Counted from the first letter of the stretch, positions 16,747 through 25,905 are shown. The stretch: DNA of 54,415 bases from CAZTPC01 sp964615565 (GCA_964615565.1 CAZTPC010000007.1:1-54415); one strand, 5' to 3'. The notes: generated from the letters alone by a model not told the origin. Translations and numbers: made by a program.

Positions 16747-19700
16747 GAACTTTTAACTCCAAATACTTTCTGTAGGGCAGTAATTATAATCGTGAACACG
16801 TTGTCTGATGGTCGGCCAATAATAGCTGTTTCGGTACTTGATACTGCACTATTTCCACCCTTATCGGCAGAGACGGCCTGGATGCGGTAGATCGATGATG
16901 TTGATAGGTCTGAAATAATCATAGTATGCTCGAGGGTTAAGCGCTCATCCACTGGGGTCTTGCTTGTAAAGTTAGTGCCGTCGCCCTGGCCGTATGCCAA
17001 TTGGCTGGTTGCAGGTTCATCTGTCTTCCACGAGACAACAACTTGTCCCTTGGCATCACCGCCATTACCCCTGGTGGCAGTCTCGATCACTAAATCAGAT
17101 ATCTTTGGCGGACGAGTATCTAGGGCTGTATGGAAGCTCCTTGTGTCAGATGTTGCACGGTTGCCAGCTGCATCGACCGATCGGGCAACTAAGTCGTAGT
17201 CAGTATCATCAAGCAGTCCCTTGATGACCATGGCGTGATCAGTAGTTAGTGCCGAGTCAGCTGCATTGAATTCCGTACCACCTCTTGGTGTGTATGAAAC
17301 AGTTGAGTTGGTAGGCACATTTGTTGTCCAGGTAACTTTTTTGGTACTGCTTGGCTCGCCATCAACCGTGCCAATATTTAGATTCGAGATGACTGGTCGG
17401 GCAGGGGTCGTCAGTGAGTAGATATTACCTTGGTATTCGTTGCCATCAACATCGAAACCGTTAAGTTTAAAGAAGTACTTGGTACCGTCATCTAGACCTG
17501 TCAGTTGAATAGAATAGGTCGACTCATCTTCTGACGTATCTATAGTAATTACGTCCCCGTATGATTCGGACTTACCGTAGTACAGGCTAAGCTTCGAGGC
17601 CTGCTTGGTCTTAAAGGTTACCAACGCACTCGAGATTGATAACTGCGATACTTGTACCTCGCTGATCGCTGGCGCAGGGAGAGTAGTAAACGTATGCTCG
17701 ACAGATTGTCCAGTATTACCATCACCATCAGTCCACTTAGATACAAAATAATAGGTCGTCCCTGGCTCTAGATTTGTGAGATTAATGTAATGATTTGCTG
17801 TCTGAGTTGAATTACCGATCTCTTCACCAAAGTACTTGCCAGATGATTTCCCAAGTGCCACGCGCGAGTCACTTTCGCGGTCGGTGTACCACTTAACCGT
17901 AGCCTTCCGTGTAGTAATATCAATGATCTTTGGCTGGTCAGTATCTGCAGTGAGCTTAGCCGGTTCAGTGTAACGCCCAGTCGGTCGTCTACTTGCGCTA
18001 GCGCTAGGGATGCCACAACTATCTGCATCATCGCAAGCTGAAATCTTGTAAAAGTATGTCTCTTGATTAAGCCCTGCGTCGATAAAGCTCGTATTCGAAC
18101 CACTGGTTGAACCCACCTCAACATAATTGCTGTCATCAGTAGAGCGGAGAACTTTATAGTGATCCACCCCAGCGGCAACTTGATCGGGCGCCGTCCAACT
18201 CAAAGCCAATTTCCAAGTACTTGTCGAACGGATTGAGACATCTGAGACGTCTAGATCATGCGGCACGCCTGGCGCAATAGTACTGGTTGTAAAGTTAATG
18301 CTGGCGTATTTAGTGTTATCAAAGTTACCAGTTACGTCCTTTGTTGCAATATATAGGGTATTCACTCCTTGCTGGGTAGCATAAGGGCCGGCTGCTAGGG
18401 AGTATATATTCCTGCCGGTCCAGTTACAGTTAGTACCTTCACTTGCGATTGGCGTATTAACTGTCCAGCAAAACTCAGCTTCTGTACGGTCGCCATATAG
18501 CGTCGCCGGCACGCCCCAAGTAAATGAGAAGTTGTTTGCTGTGTTAGAGGCAGGGGAGACCTGCAAGTTTGAAGGCTCACTACTAGCCACGTGGCTGTAC
18601 TGGAAAATAATCGGGGCGTTGTTACCCATAACCCCGAAGTTGCCAGCATTATCGACTACTGCGATAGCAATTGCATTATATCCGACTATCACGTCATCCA
18701 AGCGGGCTGCATCTAGCGGAGATGTAGTTAGCTCATTTGCGGACATCGGAAATACATCACTAGTATCCGAAATCGAGCCCGAACCATGATTTGGCCCGAA
18801 CCAATTTGAATCGCTAGTTCCACAACCCGATAGCCCAGCTACAATAGAAGTTACACAGTATTTAAGGCCTGCAATACCTGATCCTGTATCAATAAACGGA
18901 TCATTTCCCAATCCACCGACCCAACTAACTTTGAATACTGGCGAATTCACCGCAGATGGAACAGTTAGTAGCGTTTGGGACTCAGGATTACTACTATCAT
19001 AGCGGAATCGTGTCTGCGTAATATCAGAGAGATTACCGGTACGGTCAAATGCCCTTACCCTAAAGTAGTAGGTCATGCCGTTAGCGAGGCTTGAGGTGTT
19101 AATTAGATTTCCGGCCGTATTAAAATTCGTGCCAGATACAGCCTGTTCGCAAATACCACTGGCGTTAAGTGCGCTTGGACCAACAATTAGTCCCGCAGTT
19201 GAAGTATCGGCATTAGAGTCTGTCCCCAGATACATGCAATAGCCGGCAATGCCAGACCCATCAGGGTCGTCCTGTGAAGCGCTCCAGCTAAAGTAGGGCG
19301 ACAAGCCTCCGCGTATCCAACTGTTATCGGCTATTGTCCTGCCATTTTGTGACTCTTTAGCGACAAGGCTGCCCGGCGCACCTGGTGCCACGCTATCATT
19401 ATCGTGCTCCAGTGTTATAGAACTCACCCCAACGTTGTGCGTACCACTGTCTATCAAGATGATCTGGTACCTCAGGTATCTCTGTCCGGCAGCCACGCAA
19501 TCCGAATTCGAAATATCTATATCGCTATTAATATATTTGCAGTACTTTAGGGCTTGCTCACTCCCCATGTCCGAATCATCAGAAGTCTGAATCCGTACAA
19601 CAGCGTTACCGCCATTCTCGGTATCTTGGATAGCCATTAATACTTTTCCAAAGTACGGACTCTCACCCATATCTATAACTGGGGAAGTAATGTAACCAGT

Positions 19701-20945
19701 TCGCCCACCATAGTGTTCGTAGACTTGCGGCAAGACATAGTAATTCCCGGTCTTGTACGTATACACATTCCTAACTTGCTCAGGTAGCTGGTCGGTTGTA
19801 AATAAGAACTTGGTAGTTTGCTGAAGATTATTATTAGGGAAGGATGGGTATTCTATATAACTATTTCCACCGTCTAAGCTGTAATAAAAGGAAACACCGC
19901 CAGCGGCACGGTTAACTAAACGGAAACGATAAAACTGGTTACTTTCAAATGACTGCCATGAATTTTGGTTATATTCTACAGTTCTGTAACCGAACTGGTG
20001 AGTAATACCAATCTGACTAATCGCCCATCGTTTCTGTGCACAACCGCTACTCTGAAGAACATTATTACCTGTAAAGAATGAGTCTGGGTCTCCCTGCGTG
20101 ATATCATTGGTCAACTTTTCGTAGTTCGCACCGGTATATCCGCTACAGTCTGTTACCCCGGAAAGGTCTTTGCTAATTTCATACTCAGATACACGGTCTG
20201 TACTATTATCTTGATGGTCGTATCCGTCTCTTGTATTTAACCCGCACCCTTGCGGCAAATATGCTACGCCATCGCTGCCAAACGTGGCGCCTCCACAAGT
20301 ACTCCAGTATGGGGTATTCGCTACGTCTCCGGCATAGTCGGCAAAATGATCACTAAAGTCCATAGTGTCGTTAGCGCTTGAAAGAGACGAAGCGCTAGTG
20401 TTGCCATAGTACATATAGATATTGTTATCGCCTTCCTCTAAGGTCGGCACCTTAACTACAACTTCTGCGGTGATATTATCGGACTTACTGAGAATGTAGT
20501 AAGGGATATCCTGGTCCCCAGCTTCATTGGTAAACCGTAAATCACGAAAGTCTGAAGCCATTTGTTCTTGAGGATCAACCGAGAATCTAACCTGAAAATC
20601 AGTACGCTGCGGGTCATTGTTCACAATCAAAAGTTTTCTGCGGAGCCCCCAACTACTGTCGCAGTTAGCCGTATTACACCAGGCTTGCTGACTGTCGCTA
20701 CCAATAGTAATCCCTGCCACACCCGGGTTGACGTTTTGTGCCGAGGAATACTGGTTTGCGTACACATCAGTACCGACACCGCCGCTCCAATCGCTTTGCA
20801 CAAAATTAGTCAATGCATTGGCATGGCCAATATTTAGCACAACGGGGAGCACCGAGCTTGATAATAGCAATAATGCAAGAGTAGCAACCCAGACACGATG
20901 GAGTGTCTTTTGTGGAACTAGACGTCGAAGATTGAGTCTTCTCAC
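16743..20945 (-). CDS. Giant secreted surface protein, paralogue with one DUF2341 module
   Basis: 1400 residues, 60-70% alike by eye with the C-terminal two thirds of the next gene but with one DUF2341 module (from about 98) instead of two. The signal peptide ends GHANA, a good AxA-type cleavage site (about residue 45). The Fn3 domain starts near 893, followed by PAP-N-like Fn3 units and the shared C-terminal tail DNVFTIIITALQKVFGVK. It starts at GTG 20945 in a GTGA overlap with the upstream gene; Shine-Dalgarno AAGGAG lies 5 nt upstream, so GTG is well supported. Tandem duplication followed by module gain or loss explains the pair. Confidence 0.85.
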   Translation of the reverse strand: MRRLNLRRLVPQKTLHRVWVATLALLLLSSSVLPVVLNIGHANALTNFVQSDWSGGVGTDVYANQYSSAQNVNPGVAGITIGSDSQQAWCNTANCDSSWGLRRKLLIVNNDPQRTDFQVRFSVDPQEQMASDFRDLRFTNEAGDQDIPYYILSKSDNITAEVVVKVPTLEEGDNNIYMYYGNTSASSLSSANDTMDFSDHFADYAGDVANTPYWSTCGGATFGSDGVAYLPQGCGLNTRDGYDHQDNSTDRVSEYEISKDLSGVTDCSGYTGANYEKLTNDITQGDPDSFFTGNNVLQSSGCAQKRWAISQIGITHQFGYRTVEYNQNSWQSFESNQFYRFRLVNRAAGGVSFYYSLDGGNSYIEYPSFPNNNLQQTTKFLFTTDQLPEQVRNVYTYKTGNYYVLPQVYEHYGGRTGYITSPVIDMGESPYFGKVLMAIQDTENGGNAVVRIQTSDDSDMGSEQALKYCKYINSDIDISNSDCVAAGQRYLRYQIILIDSGTHNVGVSSITLEHDNDSVAPGAPGSLVAKESQNGRTIADNSWIRGGLSPYFSWSASQDDPDGSGIAGYCMYLGTDSNADTSTAGLIVGPSALNASGICEQAVSGTNFNTAGNLINTSSLANGMTYYFRVRAFDRTGNLSDITQTRFRYDSSNPESQTLLTVPSAVNSPVFKVSWVGGLGNDPFIDTGSGIAGLKYCVTSIVAGLSGCGTSDSNWFGPNHGSGSISDTSDVFPMSANELTTSPLDAARLDDVIVGYNAIAIAVVDNAGNFGVMGNNAPIIFQYSHVASSEPSNLQVSPASNTANNFSFTWGVPATLYGDRTEAEFCWTVNTPIASEGTNCNWTGRNIYSLAAGPYATQQGVNTLYIATKDVTGNFDNTKYASINFTTSTIAPGVPHDLDVSDVSIRSTSTWKLALSWTAPDQVAAGVDHYKVLRSTDDSNYVEVGSTSGSNTSFIDAGLNQETYFYKISACDDADSCGIPSASASRRPTGRYTEPAKLTADTDQPKIIDITTRKATVKWYTDRESDSRVALGKSSGKYFGEEIGNSTQTANHYINLTNLEPGTTYYFVSKWTDGDGNTGQSVEHTFTTLPAPAISEVQVSQLSISSALVTFKTKQASKLSLYYGKSESYGDVITIDTSEDESTYSIQLTGLDDGTKYFFKLNGFDVDGNEYQGNIYSLTTPARPVISNLNIGTVDGEPSSTKKVTWTTNVPTNSTVSYTPRGGTEFNAADSALTTDHAMVIKGLLDDTDYDLVARSVDAAGNRATSDTRSFHTALDTRPPKISDLVIETATRGNGGDAKGQVVVSWKTDEPATSQLAYGQGDGTNFTSKTPVDERLTLEHTMIISDLSTSSIYRIQAVSADKGGNSAVSSTETAIIGRPSDNVFTIIITALQKVFGVKSS

Positions 20946-21556
20946 TTCTGCTCCTTCGAAGAGCCAAGTTGCTTAATGATCTGGGACTGACCACCAAGGA
21001 ATAGGATGTTCTCTGGAGTTTTGAACGACGGCGAACTTGCGGCAATATAGTGACTAAGTAGTTTGCGCTTCTGTGCGGTAGTAGTCTTACTATCGCTTAT
21101 GAGCGATGCATAGGAGTTTGCAACTGTCTTATCGTCAAAATAATCTATAAAGAGCACATGCGGATCGGCTGCCGTTGACGTAACCTCATATTTTTCTTTG
21201 AGCTTACGGTTCAGGTTAATTAGCTTTTGCTCGTTCTTCTCTAGTGTATAGATTGTTACCCTAGTATTCATTGCGTCAGGGTTCTTTAGATTCAGGACTT
21301 CATACGCTGGCAGGTCTGCTGTAGCAGCAACCTTAGGCGTCGACTTCTTGGCGTCCTCGGCAATAGTCTCGTCGGATTTTGAGCCCCCGTCGTTATGTCC
21401 GAACTGCCAGAGTAATGCCCCTCCTTGGGTAAGTAGGATTAGTATTAGGCCGACTACCAGCGGTTTGGCCAATTTTCGTTTTTTGGAGACCAGAAGGATT
21501 CCTGCGCAGAGCAGGAGAGTAACTAATGCAATAGCCAGCAATATCAGATAATGCAT
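20942..21556 (-). CDS. Two-TM membrane protein heading the surface-protein operon
   Basis: 204 residues: TM1 (about 4-24), a basic cytoplasmic loop (SKKRKLAKP), TM2 (about 33-50), then a ~150-residue extracytoplasmic domain with an Asp/Lys-rich linker. No family recognised. It is the first gene of the operon, overlapping the 1400-residue gene by 4 nt, and its leader is about 65 nt long. Position suggests an assembly, processing or anchoring partner of the giant proteins; that is inference. Confidence 0.7.
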   Translation of the reverse strand: MHYLILLAIALVTLLLCAGILLVSKKRKLAKPLVVGLILILLTQGGALLWQFGHNDGGSKSDETIAEDAKKSTPKVAATADLPAYEVLNLKNPDAMNTRVTIYTLEKNEQKLINLNRKLKEKYEVTSTAADPHVLFIDYFDDKTVANSYASLISDSKTTTAQKRKLLSHYIAASSPSFKTPENILFLGGQSQIIKQLGSSKEQK

Positions 21557-21627
21557 AGTTTCTTTGTTTTTAGCCGCCCAGGGGGAATCCCAGACGCAAC
21601 TACCCTCCTAAAGTGATTATGTCTACC

Positions 21628-21657
21628 ATTGTACCAAAAAATGTACTCACGAAACAA
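21628..21657 (-). promoter_or_regulatory. Promoter of the surface-protein operon
   Basis: On the minus strand TTGTTT (21652-21657), an 18-bp spacer and TACAAT (21628-21633) preceded by TGG, an extended -10. The start would be near 21621, giving a ~65-nt leader containing a G/C-rich patch (21577-21600), unlike the leaderless genes around it. Confidence 0.65.
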
Positions 21658-21703
21658 GCTTATGTATGCTATTTCACATCTGTATTATTACCAAAATTAG
21701 GCT

Positions 21704-21718
21704 AAGGTATACTACCTT
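21704..21718. promoter_or_regulatory. Palindrome AAGGTA-TAC-TACCTT over the yihY -10 box
   Basis: A 6-bp perfect inverted repeat with a 3-bp centre. The -10 TATACT (21708-21713) lies inside it, and ATG follows 11 nt after the -10, so the leader would be about 5 nt. The geometry is that of a repressor operator; no candidate regulator is adjacent. Confidence 0.45.
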
Positions 21719-21724
21719 ATAGAA

Positions 21725-22624
21725 ATGAAACTAATTGACGACATCGTAGCTCGTATAGACAAACTACAGAGAGACAAGAGCGTATTGGGTCTGCCTATCG
21801 CTATCATCAAGAAGTATGGTGAGGATGATGCGGGCTACCAGGCGGCACTCATTACTTATTACGGGTTTCTATCTCTCTTCCCGTTACTTCTGGTTGCTAC
21901 TTCAATAGTAGGAATTTTGTCGCTTGGCGACCAAGCACTTGAGGCAAAGATTATGCGCAGCGTTAACACCTACTTCCCGGTCATTGGTGATCAATTGTCG
22001 CGGAACATACATAGTTCCAGCAAATCTGGCGCAGCGTTGATTATTGGCCTGGTTGTCACTTTCTACGGTGCACGGGGCGGGGCAGATGCTTTCCGAAAAG
22101 CATTGGCGCACGTCTGGAAGGTCCCAAAGGCAAAACAACCTGGCTTTCCAAAAAGTATCTTGCTGAGTCTGGGAACGACGGCACTCGGGGGCTTAGGGCT
22201 TTCTCTGGCCGCGATAATCTCTGCCTATGCAGCTGGTCTGGGCAGGTCGATCTTATTCAAAGGTCTTTCACTAGTTGTCGGTTGGTCGATTCTTATCCCA
22301 ACCTTTTACTTTGTCTACAGAATTAATCTTCCATCCAGCGAAGTCACCAACCACGATCTAAAGATTAGCGCCGCCTTTACTAGTCTAGCGATCATTGCCG
22401 TGCAAAGTTTTGGCGGCTATCTGGTTGCCAACCAACTCCATACCCTCAGCCCGTTGTATGGCACGTTTGCTTTGGTGCTTGGAATCCTTTTCTGGATTTA
22501 CTTGCAGGCGACAATCGTTATGTATGCCATGGAGATCCGTATTGTACGCAGTCAGAGGCTATGGCCTCGGGGCCTTAATAACAAAAACCCAACTGCCGCC
22601 GATAGACAGGTAGCCAGTAAATAA
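21725..22624 (+). CDS. YihY/BrkB family inner-membrane protein
   Basis: 299 residues, six TM helices. Family landmarks: DDAGYQAALITYYGFLSLFPLLLV at TM1, VTFYGARGGADAFRKALAHVW in the first loop, and FYFVYRINLPS later. Once mis-annotated as RNase BN; the true role of YihY/BrkB proteins is unsettled (membrane transport or envelope integrity). The gene sits 15 nt before terC, although terC has its own -10 box. Confidence 0.9.
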   Translation: MKLIDDIVARIDKLQRDKSVLGLPIAIIKKYGEDDAGYQAALITYYGFLSLFPLLLVATSIVGILSLGDQALEAKIMRSVNTYFPVIGDQLSRNIHSSSKSGAALIIGLVVTFYGARGGADAFRKALAHVWKVPKAKQPGFPKSILLSLGTTALGGLGLSLAAIISAYAAGLGRSILFKGLSLVVGWSILIPTFYFVYRINLPSSEVTNHDLKISAAFTSLAIIAVQSFGGYLVANQLHTLSPLYGTFALVLGILFWIYLQATIVMYAMEIRIVRSQRLWPRGLNNKNPTAADRQVASK

Positions 22625-22639
22625 TCTACAATAATCTCA

Positions 22640-23650
22640 ATGCAGTCCTTTCTTGTTCCTTTTGCTAAAGCCGCGACCGAAGTCCACAGCTACCATGTGC
22701 CGTGGTTTATGTATGTGCTTGTCGTGCTTGCACTAGTCGGTTATACGGCCATTGAGGTTCACCACACTCGCCGCGACCACGTTATCAAGTTTCCTGAAGC
22801 GGTGAAGTGGTCCTTGTTCTACATCTCCATCGCGCTAGCATTTGCCATACCGGTATTCTTTTTTATTGGTCATCAAGCTGCTGGTGAATATCTTGCTGCT
22901 TGGGCAATCGAAAAAGCTCTCAGCCTAGACAACCTGTTTGTTATTGGTCTTATCTTCGCCAGTTTCAAGGTGGATCATCGGCTTGAGCGTCGCATGCTCA
23001 ACTACGGTATTGCCGGGGCGATAATCTTCCGACTCATCTTTATCATTGCCGGCCTTGAACTACTCAAGCGTTTTGAGTGGGTCAGTATTATATTTGGTCT
23101 TATCCTAATGCGTGCTGCCTGGAAAGCATTCCAAGAGGCTCGGGGTGGAGACGACCTAGAAGAAGAGGTCGAGATTACCGACAAGCGTCTTTGGAAAGCG
23201 CTCACTAAAGTACTCCCGATCCATCACGAATTTGTAGGGCATAAGCTCACCGTCAAGAAAGATGGCAAACGGATGCTAACCCTGATGGCCGCCGTTATTT
23301 TACTTATTGAGTTTACCGACATAATCTTTGCCGTCGATAGTGTTCCAGCTGTACTGGCGGTAAGTCCGGATCGCTTCATAGCCTATGCCAGTAATGTTTT
23401 TGCTCTGCTCGGTCTCCGCGCTCTGTACTTTGTCTACGAAGCTGTTGCAGATAGGTTCTGGGCGCTGAGCTGGGCTTTATCTGGGATTCTTGCCTGGATT
23501 AGCTTCAAGATGATCGCCGCGCCACTTGGTCTACACGTACCTGTCGTTATCAGCCTAGCAGTGCTTGCTGTGTTACTTTTTGGTGCAGTTTTTGTCTCAC
23601 TCCACTGGCCAAAAAAGGTCAAGGAGCATCCTATCCACATCGACGACTAG
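22640..23650 (+). CDS. TerC/Alx family integral membrane protein
   Basis: 336 residues, about nine TM helices. The two diagnostic acidic TM motifs are present: EKALSLDNLFVIGLIFASF and EFTDIIFAVDSVPAVLAVS, with RHHF-type linker replaced by PIHHEF. TerC/Alx proteins export metal ions (Mn2+ in several cases, possibly with secreted metalloproteins). TACAAT (22627-22632) ends 7 nt before ATG, so a leaderless mRNA can start here in addition to read-through from yihY. No yybP-ykoY manganese riboswitch precedes it. Confidence 0.9.
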   Translation: MQSFLVPFAKAATEVHSYHVPWFMYVLVVLALVGYTAIEVHHTRRDHVIKFPEAVKWSLFYISIALAFAIPVFFFIGHQAAGEYLAAWAIEKALSLDNLFVIGLIFASFKVDHRLERRMLNYGIAGAIIFRLIFIIAGLELLKRFEWVSIIFGLILMRAAWKAFQEARGGDDLEEEVEITDKRLWKALTKVLPIHHEFVGHKLTVKKDGKRMLTLMAAVILLIEFTDIIFAVDSVPAVLAVSPDRFIAYASNVFALLGLRALYFVYEAVADRFWALSWALSGILAWISFKMIAAPLGLHVPVVISLAVLAVLLFGAVFVSLHWPKKVKEHPIHIDD

Positions 23651-24056
23651 GGCAGAATGGTTGTAAAAAACAAACTTGTCAGCCCGCACCCGCAGGCGCA
23701 TACTTAACGTTAGCAATATAGGTGCTGAACAACAGTGGTCGCAGATGGTTACCATTTTTGATCATCCCGTTCTTCCTACCCATATGCTACATATCCCACT
23801 CCGGTGGAAATCTCAGGTAAGCATACACACCAGTTAGCCGTAGTTGGAATATCCGCTACATTGGCAACAAGGCGTCACTGCGAATCCTTACATAAAAGTT
23901 TTAGCGTTGCCTACAGTTTTGCACACGGACGGTTGCAAATCTCAGACACTAAAACAGCTCCAACCCTAATGTATTAGGATCAAGCCGTTCGGCCCTAGCT
24001 ACCTCTGGTAACTAACGGGTATCTCTTACAAATTTATATCGATTCGGAGCAATCAT
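23651..24056. other. 406-bp stretch without a clear gene; possible structured leader or ncRNA
   Basis: No frame of plausible size. Structure seen: TTTGCA/TGCAAA inverted repeat around 23923-23942, CCTAAT-GT-ATTAGG hairpin near 23965-23978, and GCCGTTCGGC hairpin near 23983-23992, the last two within ~90 nt of the downstream small gene, which starts with GGAG 7 nt before ATG 24057. It does not match the conserved cores of RNase P RNA, tmRNA or SRP RNA that I know. It could be a long 5' leader with regulatory structure. Confidence 0.45.
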
Positions 24057-24353
24057 ATGTCAATAACTCATTATCAAGACAGTCAAAACACAAACACTTA
24101 CGTAAACAAAGAAGTCGCCGTAAACTCCATCAGCTTCCGTGGCAAGAACAAGCTACGCAGCTTCCCAAAGCAAATTACTATCGACTCAGAAGAGATCACT
24201 TTTGTCGAAACCGGCATGCACTACCTACTACAAAAAGGGCAGAGCATGGTGCAGCTGTTCGACATGAGTGACGGCTACCGAAACTACCGCCTGCAGTTTG
24301 ATTCATCCAGTTTTACCTGGACACTGCTAAAAGTTTCACCCCTCCCACGTTAA
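24057..24353 (+). CDS. 98-residue protein of unknown function
   Basis: Small soluble protein, basic in the first half (ISFRGKNKLRSFPKQI) and beta-rich, with no TM helix and no family I recognise. Shine-Dalgarno GGAG (24046-24049) lies 7 nt before ATG, so it belongs to the leadered minority. It stands alone behind the 406-bp non-coding stretch and before a strong terminator. Confidence 0.65.
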   Translation: MSITHYQDSQNTNTYVNKEVAVNSISFRGKNKLRSFPKQITIDSEEITFVETGMHYLLQKGQSMVQLFDMSDGYRNYRLQFDSSSFTWTLLKVSPLPR

Positions 24354-24401
24354 GCCTGAGAGACTTATGACTGTGGTGTAGCCATGAAAAGAACCGTGGC
24401 A

Positions 24402-24434
24402 GAAGAAGGAGCAGAAAGCTCCTTCTTCTTTTTT
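24402..24434. terminator. Strong bidirectional terminator
   Basis: GAAGAAGGAGC (24402-24412), loop AGAAA, GCTCCTTCTTC (24418-24428), then six T. The reverse strand also ends A/T-rich. It closes the small gene on the plus strand and overlaps the stop of the convergent Nudix gene (24433). Confidence 0.9.
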
Positions 24435-24882
24435 ACATGTAACCTAGTCGCAAAAGTAGCTCTTCCATCGCGGGAGAAATAGTAAGATTTGGCAAGTCTG
24501 TGACATTATGCCAAACAGCACTGGCAAAGTCGTCAGTCCCCGAAGCAGGGATATCGGCAGCCTTCTTGTTGGCCGTAACGATATAGTTTAGGAACTTCAT
24601 TTTCACGATTACTCGCTCGCCAGTGTCGCGGAGATTCTTCTCGGTCTCGCCGAACGATGGATAATTGTCGAGCTGGATGTCGAAGCTACTAATATCGACG
24701 CCTACTTCTTCTTTGGTTTCACGGATAGCAGCTTGTAAGGCAGTCTCACCAGGTTCGATACCGCCCCCAGGGACACACCAACTTCCTTCGTATGCACCGC
24801 CCTTGATACTCTGGCCGAGCAAAATCTTATTATCAGAGCTAAAGATAAATGTCCCTACAACGTCTCTGTTGATTACTCTCAT
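24433..24882 (-). CDS. Nudix hydrolase
   Basis: 149 residues with a complete Nudix box, GGGIEPGETALQAAIRE followed by TKEEVGV (G-x5-E-x7-R-E-x2-E-E-x-G-U), the Mg2+ site that hydrolyses nucleoside-diphosphate-X compounds. The substrate cannot be assigned. Minus-strand TATACT (24890-24895) ends 7 nt before ATG, so the mRNA is leaderless and starts inside the gap behind the histidine-kinase gene, which ends at 24904. Confidence 0.9.
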   Translation of the reverse strand: MRVINRDVVGTFIFSSDNKILLGQSIKGGAYEGSWCVPGGGIEPGETALQAAIRETKEEVGVDISSFDIQLDNYPSFGETEKNLRDTGERVIVKMKFLNYIVTANKKAADIPASGTDDFASAVWHNVTDLPNLTISPAMEELLLRLGYM

Positions 24883-24903
24883 CTTGATGAGTATAGATCT
24901 GTA

Positions 24904-25905
24904 TTACAGGCTAGGCAACGAGATAGTAAACGAGGTGCCAGACTTTTTAGAGCTCTGGGCTGTCAGTACACCGTCATGACGCGAAATAATATCCTTAGCC
25001 AAGGCCAACCCAAGGCCATGCCCATTAGAGTTGTGTGTTGTAGCCTGAGCGCCTCGGTAGAAGCGATCAAAGATATGGTCTAGATCCCTCCGAGAGATGA
25101 CTTCACCTTGGTTATGCACGGCTATTTCCACACTAGAATCAGTGGCAGAAACGTTGATTGCGACCTTTGGATCGGCCAGACCACTATATGTGACTGCATT
25201 CTCAACGATAATACCGAGCACCTGTGGCAAGAGTAACTTGTCGGCCATAACTGATACCTCTTTTGGTGCAGTCACTGAGATCTTCTGCTTATAACGCTTA
25301 CCTAGTGCCTGGGCTTGGTCACGCACCAGCTTAGCAGCATTAAGCTTTATGAGGTTAATTGATTCTGCATCGGCACGGGTGAGACTAAGTAGCTGGTCAC
25401 TAAGCTGCCGCAGACGAGCCACTTCCTCGAGGTTACTTGCCAGTACATCTTTAGCACCCTTACTGCTAAGTTGCTTACTACGAAGGGCAACCTCTATCTC
25501 TGTTTGCATAATAGCTAGAGGCGTCCGAAGTTCGTGACTAGCGTCGGCCGTAAAACGAACCTGAGCAGCATGAGCTTTCTCGATTGGTTCCAGGGTACGT
25601 CGAGCAAACAAGTAGCTAGCGTATGCGCCAATACCGACGATTCCTATGTTGATCAAAACTAGAGAGAGAAGTAACTCGTGGCGGTCATCGGCTAACTGCT
25701 TATCACGCAGCTTAATGAGCCGCTGCACATAACTATCCCCTTCGTAAGGAGGCGGTAACTGCTGAAAAAACTCAGTCTGCCTAACGGCGCCATTGCGCAA
25801 CCGCGCAGAAGTAACGGAATAGATTGGAATACTAAAGATGAGGCAGACCAGAACGAGCGCGCCCACATACCAAGCCGTTAGTTTGAAGACGGCCGATTTA
25901 AACAT
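24904..25905 (-). CDS. Sensor histidine kinase (EnvZ/CusS-like, two TM)
   Basis: 333 residues: TM1 (about 9-31), ~50-residue extracytoplasmic sensor, TM2 (about 79-100), HisKA with the intact H-box DASHELRTPLAIM, and HATPase with N-box IVENAVTYS, GHGLGLALAKDI and a C-terminal G3-like GTSFTISLP. It autophosphorylates on the H-box His and passes phosphate to the OmpR-type partner encoded just upstream. The two genes overlap by one base (TAATG). Confidence 0.92.
   Translation of the reverse strand: MFKSAVFKLTAWYVGALVLVCLIFSIPIYSVTSARLRNGAVRQTEFFQQLPPPYEGDSYVQRLIKLRDKQLADDRHELLLSLVLINIGIVGIGAYASYLFARRTLEPIEKAHAAQVRFTADASHELRTPLAIMQTEIEVALRSKQLSSKGAKDVLASNLEEVARLRQLSDQLLSLTRADAESINLIKLNAAKLVRDQAQALGKRYKQKISVTAPKEVSVMADKLLLPQVLGIIVENAVTYSGLADPKVAINVSATDSSVEIAVHNQGEVISRRDLDHIFDRFYRGAQATTHNSNGHGLGLALAKDIISRHDGVLTAQSSKKSGTSFTISLPSL

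Noticed and set aside
22633..22639. yihY and terC as a simple two-gene operon
   Set aside because: A TACAAT box ends 7 nt before the terC start, so terC has its own leaderless promoter; co-transcription may still occur in addition.
23651..24056. RNase P RNA, tmRNA or SRP RNA in the long intergenic region
   Set aside because: None of the conserved core sequences I know for these RNAs is visible on either strand.
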